A program made the position numbers and the translations under genes. The notes under the pieces were generated by a model that saw nothing but the letters and a program-made list of their open reading frames with translations, ran no database searches and had not been told where the DNA came from. A stretch of 64,000 nucleotides of DNA, taken from the NCBI GenBank assembly GCA_937996235.1, contig CALKVK010000017.1, forward strand, positions 73,073 through 137,072, in the 5' to 3' direction. The DNA is from an uncultured bacterium (lineage in GTDB: Bacteria > Planctomycetota > JAJSAM01 > JAJVHW01). Positions 18,068 to 26,087 of this stretch are shown here, piece after piece; positions within the stretch are counted from its first letter, which is position 1; each line of letters begins with the position of its first letter.

Positions 18068-19384
18068 ATGCACCGCACACTCGCCGCCGTCGCGCTCGCC
18101 GTGCTCGTGGCGGCGCCCGCGACCGTCGTTCCCGTCGCTTCCGCGCGCGCGGCGCCGCTCTCGGGCGCCGAGACGAAGAAGGTCGGCGACGCCTTCCGCA
18201 GCTACCTGCGCGAGCGCGACGCGAAGGCGCGCGACAAGCTGTGGAAGTCGGTCGAGAAGCTCGCCGCGAAGCTCGCGCCCGCGGAGCTCGAGGAACTGAT
18301 CCGCGCCGCCGTCCCGGGCGACGAGTGGGACGGCGGCTACACCGACGCCGTCGAGTTCACGTCGGCGGGGGAGACGTGGACGTACTCGGCGGTGCTGCCG
18401 AAGAAGCGGCCGAAGGAACTGCTGCCGCTCGTCCTCGACATCGGCCACGGCTCGTGGAAGGACAACGACGCGGAGGCGCGCGAGGAGGGCATGCGCACGT
18501 GGCTGCGCGTCGCCGGCGCCCAGGACGCCGTCGTCTACGTCCGCACGCGCGTGATCGACCGGCTCTCGACCGACGGACGCTACGACGCGTGGGTCGTGCC
18601 GCCGCGGCGCGACGGCGACGGCCCGAACATGGACACGCTCGCGTCGATCGTGATGGACGCCGTCCGCGACGCGTGCCTGCGCTATCCCGTGGACCCCGAC
18701 CACGTGTACGTCCAGGGCATCTCGCAGACCGGCTTCTGGACGTGGTGGCTCGCGACGTACGCGCCCGACCGCTGGGCCGCGGCGGCGCCCGTCGGCGCGG
18801 TGACGTGGCACGTGCGGCCGAACATCGTGAACGCCGTGCGCGTGCCCGTCTACGTGCTGCACGGCACGAACGACCCGACGTGCAGGTTCGAGGAGGCGGA
18901 CAGCGCCGTGAAGGCGCTGCGCGAGCTCGGCGGCGACGTGGACTTCCGGCCGACCGATGGCGGCGGGCACATGGACGGCGTGTTCGTGCGCTTCGGCGAG
19001 ATCTGGCCGGAGATGCGGAAGCGTCGGCGCGACGCGTACCCGAAGCAGTTCGAGCGGCGGCTCGTCAGCGGCGCGCGTCCCGACGCGTTCTGGTTGCGCG
19101 CCGAGGGCGTCGCCGCCAAGGGCTTCAACCCGTGGGCGCCGCCGTGTCGCGTGGCGGGGACGATCGACGGGCAGACGCTGCGCGTCGAGGCGTCGGGCTG
19201 CGAGCGCGTGGTGGTGCTCGTCGCGACGGGCATGGTGGACGTCGCGGAGCCGGTGACGATCGTCCTGAACGGGAAGAAGAAGTGGTCGGGCCGCCTCGAG
19301 CCCGACGCACGCGCGGCGCTCGACGTCGCCCGCGAACGCGGCGACGCCGCCCCCTTCTGCACCGCCGTCCCCCTCGACCTCTGA
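18068..19384 (+). CDS. Exported alpha/beta hydrolase (PHB-depolymerase/esterase-like)
   Basis: This 438-residue protein has a signal peptide ending near ASARA. After an Ala/Lys-rich helical region, the hydrolase core begins at about residue 90. The triad is visible: S219 in GISQTG, D269 in HGTNDPTC and H301 in GGGHMDG. DPDHVYVQGISQTGFWTWW is characteristic of the esterase_phb/prolyl-oligopeptidase-like clan. A small beta domain closes the protein (VVVLVATGMVDVAEPVTIVLN). It is probably a periplasmic esterase or peptidase; substrate unknown. ATG 18068 has an SD (GGAGGGAGAGG), and a TACGAT box lies about 95 nt upstream. Confidence 0.82.
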   Translation: MHRTLAAVALAVLVAAPATVVPVASARAAPLSGAETKKVGDAFRSYLRERDAKARDKLWKSVEKLAAKLAPAELEELIRAAVPGDEWDGGYTDAVEFTSAGETWTYSAVLPKKRPKELLPLVLDIGHGSWKDNDAEAREEGMRTWLRVAGAQDAVVYVRTRVIDRLSTDGRYDAWVVPPRRDGDGPNMDTLASIVMDAVRDACLRYPVDPDHVYVQGISQTGFWTWWLATYAPDRWAAAAPVGAVTWHVRPNIVNAVRVPVYVLHGTNDPTCRFEEADSAVKALRELGGDVDFRPTDGGGHMDGVFVRFGEIWPEMRKRRRDAYPKQFERRLVSGARPDAFWLRAEGVAAKGFNPWAPPCRVAGTIDGQTLRVEASGCERVVVLVATGMVDVAEPVTIVLNGKKKWSGRLEPDARAALDVARERGDAAPFCTAVPLDL

Positions 19385-19388
19385 CTCC

Positions 19389-19611
19389 CCACGCAACGAA
19401 CCGGGACGGTCCTGGAAACTCACCCCACGCAAGAAACCCCCGGAATCGGGGACGGTCCTGGGAAGTTGCGCTACGCAAGAAACCCGCCCCGACGGGGACA
19501 CTCCTGGACCGCGTCCGTCCGGCCCGAGCCGCGTCGCCGAGGTCTGTCCCCCGCATCCGCAGGAAGTTGCGCCACGCAAGTTCCGAGGACCGTCCCCAGT
19601 TCGTTGCGTGG
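19389..19611. repeat. Nested palindrome array A (GGGACGGTCCT family)
   Basis: The outer arms 19389-19413 and 19586-19611 are inverted copies of CCACGCAACGAAC followed by GGGACGGTCCT. Inside are further units on the left (GGGGACGGTCCT, then GGGGACACTCCT), each introduced by an ACGCAAGAAAC box, and inverted counterparts on the right. The array has the same design as the arrays at 21428-21683 and 22376-22680. It fills most of the gap between the hydrolase and the ABC ATPase, and no gene is visible in it. Confidence 0.8.
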
Positions 19612-19670
19612 TGCTGACGGCGGACGCGGGATTTCGTCGCGATCTCGTGCGCAGCCCCGAGAACGGCGGC

Positions 19671-20585
19671 GTGTCCGCGTCCGCCGCGCCGCCGGTCGTC
19701 GTGCTCGACGGAGTCGAGAAGCGCTTCGGCGACCTCGTCGCCGTGGGCGGCGTCTCGCTCGCGATCCCGCGCGGCACGTGCTACGCGCTGCTCGGCCCGA
19801 ACGGCGCGGGCAAGTCGACGTTGTCGCGCATCATCGCGGGCACCGCGCCGCGTGACGGGGGCAGCGTGTCCGTCTTCGGGATGGATCCGTGGCGCGAACA
19901 GGTGCGCGTCAAGACGCGGCTCGGCGTCGTCGCGCAGGAGGACGGCCTCGACGAGGAGCTCGACGTGCAGCACAACCTGCACGTGTACGGCGGCTTCTTC
20001 GGGCTGCGCGGGCCCGAGCTCCACGCGCGTGCGGCCGCGCTGCTCGCGTTCATGGAGCTCGGCGGCCGCGAGGCGACGCGCGTCGTCGCGCTCTCCGGCG
20101 GCATGCGGCGGCGCCTCGCCATCGCGCGCGGGCTGCTGAACGATCCCGAGCTGCTGATCCTGGACGAGCCGACGACGGGCCTCGACCCGCAGGTGCGCCA
20201 CGCGATCTGGGCGGTGCTGCGCCGCCTGCGCGGCGAGGGCCTGACCATCCTCCTGACGACGCACTACATGGAAGAGGCCGCGCAGCTCGCGGACGTCGTC
20301 GGCGTGCTGCACCGCGGCCGGCTCGTCGCGTCCGACGCGCCCGACGCGCTCGTGCGCGCGCACCTGCCGTCGCACGTCGTCGAGACGGAGGCGCAGGACG
20401 TCGCGGCGGCACCGCCGGAGGGTGCCATCGCCGAGCGCTACGGCGACCGGCTGTTCGTGTTCCACGACGACCAGGAGACGCTCCTGCGCTGGGCGGCACG
20501 GCATGCCTCCGGGCGCACGCTGGCGCGGGCGACGTCGCTCGAGGACGTGTTCCTGAAGCTGACGGGGAAGGCGCTCGATGGCTGA
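19671..20585 (+). CDS. ABC transporter ATP-binding protein, NodI-like
   Basis: This ATPase of about 304 residues has Walker A LLGPNGAGKST, signature ALSGGMRRRLAIARGLL, Walker B LLILDEPTTGLDPQ and H-loop LLTTHYMEEA. The DRA-exporter C-terminal extension ends LARATSLEDVFLKLTG. GTG 19671 is preferred over GTG 19608 because the latter lies inside palindrome array A. Its 3' end overlaps the permease gene by 8 bp. Together they form a two-gene ABC-2 exporter; cargo unknown (lipid, polysaccharide or drug). Confidence 0.9.
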   Translation: MSASAAPPVVVLDGVEKRFGDLVAVGGVSLAIPRGTCYALLGPNGAGKSTLSRIIAGTAPRDGGSVSVFGMDPWREQVRVKTRLGVVAQEDGLDEELDVQHNLHVYGGFFGLRGPELHARAAALLAFMELGGREATRVVALSGGMRRRLAIARGLLNDPELLILDEPTTGLDPQVRHAIWAVLRRLRGEGLTILLTTHYMEEAAQLADVVGVLHRGRLVASDAPDALVRAHLPSHVVETEAQDVAAAPPEGAIAERYGDRLFVFHDDQETLLRWAARHASGRTLARATSLEDVFLKLTGKALDG

Positions 20586-21390
20586 GGTGCCCGCGCGCCG
20601 CGCACCGCCGCCGCCGCCCTCGACCGCGACGCGTGTCGCGGCCGTGTGGCGACGGCACGCGCGCGTGTACGCCGACAGCTTCGTCGCCAACGCGACGCCG
20701 GCCGTGCTCGAGCCTCTGTTCCTGCTGCTCGCGGTGGGCGTGGGCGTCGGTCGTTACATCGACGCGGAGTTCAACGGGCTGCCGTACCGCGAGTTCATGG
20801 CGGCGGGCATCCTCGGCATGACGGCCGTCTACACCGCCGCGTTCGAATCGACGCACGCGACCTTCGTCCGCATGCGCTATCAGCGCGCGTACGACTCGAT
20901 GCTGAACTCGCCGCTGACGACGCGCGACGTGTTCGTGGGCGAGATCCTGTGGTGTGCGTCGAAGGGGCTCTTCTACACGGCGATCGTCGCGACGGTGCTC
21001 GCGGTCGCGGGCGCGATCTCGTCGCCGTGGGCGCTGCTCGCACCCGTCGCCGGGTTCGTGACGGCGCTGGCGTTCGCCGGGCTCGGCTTCCTCTTCACGT
21101 CGTTCGTCACGAACATCACGCAGTTCCAGTTCTTCTTCACGGCCGGGCTGACGCCGATGGTCTTCTTCTCCGGTCTCATGTTCCCCGTGCAGGAGCTGCC
21201 GCACGGTCTGCGCGAGGTGGCGTACGCGACGCCGATGTTCCACGTCATCGAGACGTTCCGCCTGCTCGTCTCGGGACCGTCGCACGCGAGCGTCCCGTGG
21301 GCGTGGGCGTGCCCGTTCGTCGTCGTCGCCCTCGCTGTCGCGTTCGCCGCCGCCGGCGTCCGCCGCATGCAGAGCCGCCTGCTCCGCTGA
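20578..21390 (+). CDS. ABC-2 type permease, NodJ-like
   Basis: This 270-residue protein has about six TM helices and the ABC-2/NodJ signature pattern: RVYADSFVANATPAVLEPLFLLLAVGVGVG, FEYERQ-like RMRYQRAYDSMLNSPL and a conserved late segment FSGLMFPVQELPHGLREVAYATPMFHVIE. It would form a homodimeric inner-membrane exporter with the overlapping upstream ATPase. The gene overlap indicates translational coupling. Confidence 0.9.
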   Translation: MAEVPARRAPPPPPSTATRVAAVWRRHARVYADSFVANATPAVLEPLFLLLAVGVGVGRYIDAEFNGLPYREFMAAGILGMTAVYTAAFESTHATFVRMRYQRAYDSMLNSPLTTRDVFVGEILWCASKGLFYTAIVATVLAVAGAISSPWALLAPVAGFVTALAFAGLGFLFTSFVTNITQFQFFFTAGLTPMVFFSGLMFPVQELPHGLREVAYATPMFHVIETFRLLVSGPSHASVPWAWACPFVVVALAVAFAAAGVRRMQSRLLR

Positions 21391-21427
21391 CGGACGCGCG
21401 CCCGTCGCCGTCTCCGCCGCAACCAGT

Positions 21428-21683
21428 CGTTCCGAAGGGGACGGTCCTCGCCCAGGCTCGGGTGCGAAGTTCTCGTCGCGTTGGGGACACTCCTCAGGCT
21501 CGGCCCGTCGCGCGCTCGCCCGTTGTCGTCGGCGCGCGCCGCAGGCTCGTTCTGCACGCGGGCGGAGGACCGTCCCCTTCGGAACGGGAGCTTGCGTCTC
21601 GAGGCTGGGCGAGGACCGTCCCCTTCGGAACGGGAACCTGCGGTGTGAGCCTGCGTGAGGACCGTCCCCGACGCAACGGGGAG
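21428..21683. repeat. Nested palindrome array B (GGGACGGTCCT family)
   Basis: The arms 21428-21460 and 21600-21632 are inverted copies matching at 32 of 33 positions (starting CGTTCCGAAGGGGACGGTCC). Additional units sit at about 21475-21495 (GGGGACACTCCT) and, inverted, at about 21566-21586 and 21658-21683. The array lies between convergent ABC permease and Nudix genes, where it could end both transcripts. There is no gene in this roughly 310-bp gap. Confidence 0.8.
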
Positions 21684-21703
21684 GCGGGACGCGGGGTGGC
21701 GGT

Positions 21704-22303
21704 TCAGGGGCCGGGGTCGAAGGCGGCGGCGGCGCGGACGAGGTCGCGCGTGATGATGCCCGTCAGCCCCCAGACGGTGTGGCGGCCGGAGTCGAAGTAC
21801 GGGATCTGACGGAACCGCGCGCGCTCGTGGCGGGTGTCGCGGAAGGTCCAGCGCGGGCGCTCGAGCAGCGTGGGGAACGGGATCTCGAAGACCTCGGCGA
21901 CCTCGCGCGCGTCCGGCTCGTAGATGCGCGGGCGGTCGAGGCGCGCGACGAACGGCGCGACGAGATACCCCGCGATGGACACGCGGTCGGGCAGCCGCGC
22001 GACCACGCGCAGCGCGTCCTCCGGCAGTCCGAGCTCCTCGCGCGTCTCGCGCAGCGCGCACGCGACGGCGTCCTCGTCGCCCTCGCGTGCGCCGCCGGGG
22101 AAACAGACCTGGCCGGCGTGCGCGGGCAGGTCGTCGCGGCGCAGGTTGTAGACGACGTGGTCCACGCCCTCGCGCTCGACGAGCACGACGAGCACCGCCG
22201 AGTCGCGCAGGTCGCGCTCGCTGCGCCAGTCGCGCGCGGGCGGGGCGAGCCGCTCGGCGAGGAGCGCGTCGGTCAGGAGGCGCGGCGGAGACGCTTCGGA
22301 CAT
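21704..22303 (-). CDS. Nudix hydrolase, CoA pyrophosphatase-like
   Basis: This 199-residue protein has the CoA-diphosphatase lead-in NLRRDDLPAHAGQVCFPGG directly before a complete Nudix box (GAREGDEDAVACALRETREE, then LGL) and ends with GLTGIITRDLV, matching NudL-type proteins. It would split CoA and derivatives into 4'-phosphopantetheine and 3',5'-ADP using Mg2+ or Mn2+. ATG 22303; upstream in-frame codons fall in array C and are not coding-like. It is a single gene divergent from the array. Confidence 0.88.
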   Translation of the reverse strand: MSEASPPRLLTDALLAERLAPPARDWRSERDLRDSAVLVVLVEREGVDHVVYNLRRDDLPAHAGQVCFPGGAREGDEDAVACALRETREELGLPEDALRVVARLPDRVSIAGYLVAPFVARLDRPRIYEPDAREVAEVFEIPFPTLLERPRWTFRDTRHERARFRQIPYFDSGRHTVWGLTGIITRDLVRAAAAFDPGP

Positions 22304-22375
22304 CGCGACAACGTGACGCGGCGCGGCGCCGTCGGCCACTTCCTTCCGCGCCGAGAGGCGACGCTCCCGATCCCG

Positions 22376-22680
22376 CCCACACAAGTTCCGGGGACGGTCC
22401 TCGCAACTTGCGCCACGCAAGAAACTCCCGCCGTCGGGGACGGTCCTGACAACTCGCGTCACGCAAGAAACTCGCCGCGAGGGGGACACTCCTCAGCCCC
22501 GGCGGCACGGCACGGCACGGCATGCGCTCGCGCGGAGCCTCGTGCGGCAAGGCGCGTCGATGAGGAGTGTCCTCCGAAACCGGAGGAACTTGCGCTACGC
22601 AACTTCCGAGGACCGTCCCCGATTCCGTGGGTTCCTTGCGTAGCGCGAGTTGCGAGGACCGTCCCGGTTCGTTGTGTGGG
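22376..22680. repeat. Nested palindrome array C, three units per arm
   Basis: The outer arms begin CCCACACAA at 22376 and end TTGTGTGGG at 22680. The left arm carries, in order, GGGGACGGTCCT, GGGGACGGTCCT and GGGGACACTCCT; the right arm carries the inverse in mirrored order (AGGAGTGTCCTC, AGGACCGTCCCC, AGGACCGTCCCG). Each unit is joined by a CGCAACTTGCG- or ACGCAAGAAACT-like box. The centre is a GC-rich spacer with short GGCAC repeats. It lies just after argH, so it may terminate the arginine operon; the gap holds no gene. Confidence 0.82.
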
Positions 22681-22686
22681 CGGGGG

Positions 22687-24084
22687 TCAGCGGCGCGGCG
22701 TCAGGCGCCTGCGCCACGCCCGCACGGCCGCGCGGACGCGACGCGTCGCCGTGCCGCCGACGTGGTCGCGGCGGTCCACCGCGCGACGGAAGTCGAGCGC
22801 GCCCGCACAGCCCTCGAAGCGCGCGTCGAGGGCGGCGATCTCGGACGCGGACAGCGCCGAGAGGTCGCGGCCCCGTGCCTCGCACGCGCGCACCAGCTCA
22901 CCGACGGCGTCGTGCGCGTGACGGAACGGGACGCCCTTCCCGACCAGGAAGTCCGCGAGCTCGGTCGCGAGCAGGTGCCCGCCCGCGAGCAGGCGCGCCG
23001 CCGCGTCGCCGCGGAACGTGCTGCCGCGCAGGGTGTCGGCGACGACGTCCGTCGACGCGACGACGGTGTCGCACGCGTCGAACACGCACTCCTTGTCCTC
23101 CTGCAGGTCGCGGTCGTACGTGAGCGGCAGGCCCTTCAGCGTCGTCAGGAGCGCGGTGAGGTGACCGATCACGCGCCCGGTCTTCCCGCGCGCGAGCTCC
23201 GCGCCGTCCGGGTTGCGCTTCTGCGGCATGATCGACGAGCCCGTCGAGACCGAGTCGCCGAGCGCGAGCAGGCTCCACTCCGACGACGCCCACAGGCACA
23301 CGTCCTCCGCGAGCCGCGAGACGTGCACCGCGAGGATCGCCGCCGCGGCGAGCCACTCGGCCGCGAAGTCGCGGTCGGCGACGGTGTCCATCGAGTTCGC
23401 GGTGGGGCGCGCGAAGCCGAGCTCGCGCGCGACCGCAGCGCGGTCCACGTCGTACGGCACGCCGGTCGCCGCGCCGGAGCCGAGCGGGCACGCGTCCATG
23501 CGCCGCGCCTGGTCCGCGAAGCGGCCGCGGTCGCGCTCGAGCATCTCGACGTACGCGAGGAGCTGGTGCGACAGCAGCACCGGCTGCCCGCGCTGCAGGT
23601 GCGTGTACGCCGGGACGACGACGCCGAGCACGGTCTCCGCCTGCGAGACGAGCGCCTCCTGCAGCCCCGCGATGCTGCGGTCGACCTCGGCGGTCGCGTC
23701 GCGCAGCCACAGGCGGAACGCCGTCGCGACCTGGTCGTTGCGGCTGCGCGCCGTGTGCACGCGCGCGCCGGCGTCGCCGATGCGCTCCGTCAGCGTGCGC
23801 TCGATCCACGAGTGGACGTCCTCGTCGTCGCCCGCGACGACCAGCGTGCCCGCGCCGATCTCGCGCCGCATGCGGTCGAGCTCGCGCACGATCTTCCGCG
23901 CGTCGCCGGCCGGGATGATCCCCTGCGCACCGAGCATGCGCGCGTGCGCCGCGGACGCGACGAGGTCGTGCACGACGAGGCGCCGGTCGAAGTGCAGCGA
24001 GTCGCCGACGCGCCGCAGCGACGGCGCGGGTCCGCCCGCGAAGCGTCCGCCCCAGAGTCCGCGCTTCCCGCCCTTGCCGCTCAT
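22687..24084 (-). CDS. argH: Argininosuccinate lyase
   Basis: This 465-residue protein carries the fumarase/ASL signature SSIMPQKRNPDGAELARGKT with its catalytic serine loop, plus VHTARSRNDQVATAFRLW and YTHLQRGQPVLLSHQLLA. It splits argininosuccinate into arginine and fumarate, the last step of the pathway. The N-terminus LWGGRFAGG is canonical. ATG 24084 overlaps the argE stop (ATGA), making it the last gene of the operon, 7 nt before palindrome array C. Confidence 0.96.
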   Translation of the reverse strand: MSGKGGKRGLWGGRFAGGPAPSLRRVGDSLHFDRRLVVHDLVASAAHARMLGAQGIIPAGDARKIVRELDRMRREIGAGTLVVAGDDEDVHSWIERTLTERIGDAGARVHTARSRNDQVATAFRLWLRDATAEVDRSIAGLQEALVSQAETVLGVVVPAYTHLQRGQPVLLSHQLLAYVEMLERDRGRFADQARRMDACPLGSGAATGVPYDVDRAAVARELGFARPTANSMDTVADRDFAAEWLAAAAILAVHVSRLAEDVCLWASSEWSLLALGDSVSTGSSIMPQKRNPDGAELARGKTGRVIGHLTALLTTLKGLPLTYDRDLQEDKECVFDACDTVVASTDVVADTLRGSTFRGDAAARLLAGGHLLATELADFLVGKGVPFRHAHDAVGELVRACEARGRDLSALSASEIAALDARFEGCAGALDFRRAVDRRDHVGGTATRRVRAAVRAWRRRLTPRR

Positions 24085-25169
24085 GCCGCGTCCCCCGTGA
24101 GGTAGAGCGAGCACAGCTCGCGGTACACGCCGACGGCCTCGCGCACCTGCGACTCCTCGACCCACTCGTCGGCCTGATGGCTCTGCTCGGGGCGGCCCGG
24201 GCCGAGCACGACGCCCGGCACGTCGCGCACGTGGAAGAGGTCGGAGACGCCGCCGAACGCGACGGGTCCGCCGGTGCCGGCGGCCGCGAGCGCGGCGCGC
24301 ACGAGCGGGTCGCGCTCGTCCGTCTCGACGGGCGTCATGCGCCCGCGGAACACTTCGATGCGCCCCTTCACGGTCTCGCGGATGCGCTGCTCCCACCACG
24401 CGTTCGGGTAGGTCGGCGTCGGCCGCCCGTCGAGCGTGAAGCGGCAGAGCGGGGGGACGACGTTCGCCTTCACGCCGCCTTCGATCAGCGTGGGAGTGAG
24501 CGTCGCGCGGCCGAGCAGAGGGTGCTCCTCCGGCGCCTCGATGCCGCGCAGCGCGACGATGTCGGCGAGCGCCAGCTCGATCGCGTTCACGCCCTGCCAC
24601 GGCCGCGCCGCGTGCGCCGAGCGGCCCTCGCACGCGACGACCACGCGCAGGAGCCCGCGCTGACACGTCGCGACGCGCAGCTCGGTCGGCTCGCAGATCA
24701 CGGCACCCGTGAGCGCCGGCAGCTCGCGCCGCAGCACCTCGAGCCCCTCGCCGCCGGTCTCCTCGTCGCAGGTCGCGGCGAAGAGCAGCGTGCCGCCGAA
24801 GTCGCGCGTGCGCGCGAGCTCCGCGACGGCGCAGATCATCGCGGCGGCGCCGCCCTTCGTGTCGTTGCTGCCGAGTCCGTGGATGCGTCCGTCCGCGCGC
24901 GTCGCGCGCCACGGCTCGCGCGTCCACTGGGGACTCGACGGCACGGTGTCCACGTGCGCCTCGAGCAGGAGCGTGCGCGGCCCGGGGCGCCGCCCCTCGA
25001 CCGCGACCCACACGTTGCGGCCCGACGCGGTCGGGCGCAGGCCCGCGTGGCGCAGCACCTCGGCGATCAGCGCCACCACCGCGTGTTCGTCACCCGAGAC
25101 GCTCGGCGTCTCGACGAGCGCACACGTCAGGGCGACGGGGTCGCCGGCCGTGATCCGCGGCGTGCTCAT
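24081..25169 (-). CDS. argE: N-acyl-ornithine/N-acetylcitrulline deacetylase (M20 family)
   Basis: This 362-residue M20 metallopeptidase has LLLEAHVDTVPSS (metal His and Asp), GLGSNDTKGGAAAM, the acidic pair CDEETGG, and a late His (EQSHQADEWV). In this operon the carbamoyltransferase is of the N-acyl type, so the physiological substrate is probably N-acetyl- or N-acyl-citrulline rather than N-acetylornithine. It starts 6 nt after the argB stop and overlaps argH by 4 nt. Confidence 0.9.
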   Translation of the reverse strand: MSTPRITAGDPVALTCALVETPSVSGDEHAVVALIAEVLRHAGLRPTASGRNVWVAVEGRRPGPRTLLLEAHVDTVPSSPQWTREPWRATRADGRIHGLGSNDTKGGAAAMICAVAELARTRDFGGTLLFAATCDEETGGEGLEVLRRELPALTGAVICEPTELRVATCQRGLLRVVVACEGRSAHAARPWQGVNAIELALADIVALRGIEAPEEHPLLGRATLTPTLIEGGVKANVVPPLCRFTLDGRPTPTYPNAWWEQRIRETVKGRIEVFRGRMTPVETDERDPLVRAALAAAGTGGPVAFGGVSDLFHVRDVPGVVLGPGRPEQSHQADEWVEESQVREAVGVYRELCSLYLTGDAA

Positions 25170-25175
25170 CGTCGC

Positions 25176-26087
25176 CTACTCCTTGAGGTAGCGCTCGTGC
25201 TCCTCGGAGCGCGTGATGAGCGTGCCCGCACCGACCTTCGTGAACAGCTCGAGCAGCAGGGTGTGCGGCTTCTCGCCGTTCAAGACGTGCACGCGCGCGA
25301 CGCCGGAGCGCGCGGCGTCCACCGCGTTGCGCACCTTCGGGATCATGCCCTTGCCGATGGTCCCGTCCGCGATCAGCTCCTCGATCTCGCGCGCGGAGAT
25401 CGAGCCGATCAGCGTCGACGGGTCGCGCGGGTCGCGCAGCACGCCGTCCACGTCGCTCAAGAGCATCAGCTTGTCGGCCTTCAGGTCGATGGCGAGGCGC
25501 GTCGCGACCGTGTCGGCGTTGACGTTCAGCACGTTGCCCTCGCGGTCCGCGGCGAGCGACGCGACGACGGGCACGTGGCCCGTGTCCATCAGCTCGCGCA
25601 GGAGCCGCGTGTCCACGTCCACGATGTCGCCGACGTGGCCCATGTCGACGACGCGCAGCGTGCCCGTGGCCTCGTCGCGGTACTCGCGCGGCGGGCGCCG
25701 CTGCGCGTGGATGAGGTCGCCCGAGACGCCCGTCAGGCCGACGGCGCGGAGTCCCTCGCCGCGCAGCGCGCCCAGCACCTCGAGGTTGATCTTGCCGGCG
25801 AAGACCATCTTCGCGACCTCGAGCGTCTCCTCGTCGGTGACGCGCCGGCCCTCGACGAACTGCGGCTCGAGCCCGAGGCGCCCGGCGAGCGCCGTCGCCT
25901 GCGGCCCGCCGCCGTGCACGACGCAGATGCGGATGCCGACGTTCACGAGCAGCGACACGTCCTTCGCGAGCGAGCGCAGCGCGTCCTTGTCGTCCACGAG
26001 CGCGCCGCCGAACTTCAGGAGGAACGTCTTCCCCCGGTGCTCGCGGATGTAGGGCAGCGCCTGCGTCAGGATCTCGACGTCGTGCAT
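25176..26087 (-). CDS. argB: Acetylglutamate kinase
   Basis: This 303-residue amino-acid kinase has FLLKFGGALVDD at the N-terminus, VVHGGGPQ, the substrate strand NVNADTVATRLAIDLKADKL, LLSDVDGVL and GMIPKVRNAVDAA, and ends in the usual HTLLLELFTKVGAGTLI. It phosphorylates N-acetylglutamate, commonly the feedback-controlled step. ATG 26087 shares one base with the preceding stop (TGATG). Confidence 0.95.
   Translation of the reverse strand: MHDVEILTQALPYIREHRGKTFLLKFGGALVDDKDALRSLAKDVSLLVNVGIRICVVHGGGPQATALAGRLGLEPQFVEGRRVTDEETLEVAKMVFAGKINLEVLGALRGEGLRAVGLTGVSGDLIHAQRRPPREYRDEATGTLRVVDMGHVGDIVDVDTRLLRELMDTGHVPVVASLAADREGNVLNVNADTVATRLAIDLKADKLMLLSDVDGVLRDPRDPSTLIGSISAREIEELIADGTIGKGMIPKVRNAVDAARSGVARVHVLNGEKPHTLLLELFTKVGAGTLITRSEEHERYLKE

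Noticed and set aside
19389..22680. CRISPR array
   Set aside because: Units are few, variable and arranged as mirrored palindromes, not as identical direct repeats with unique spacers, and no cas gene is present.
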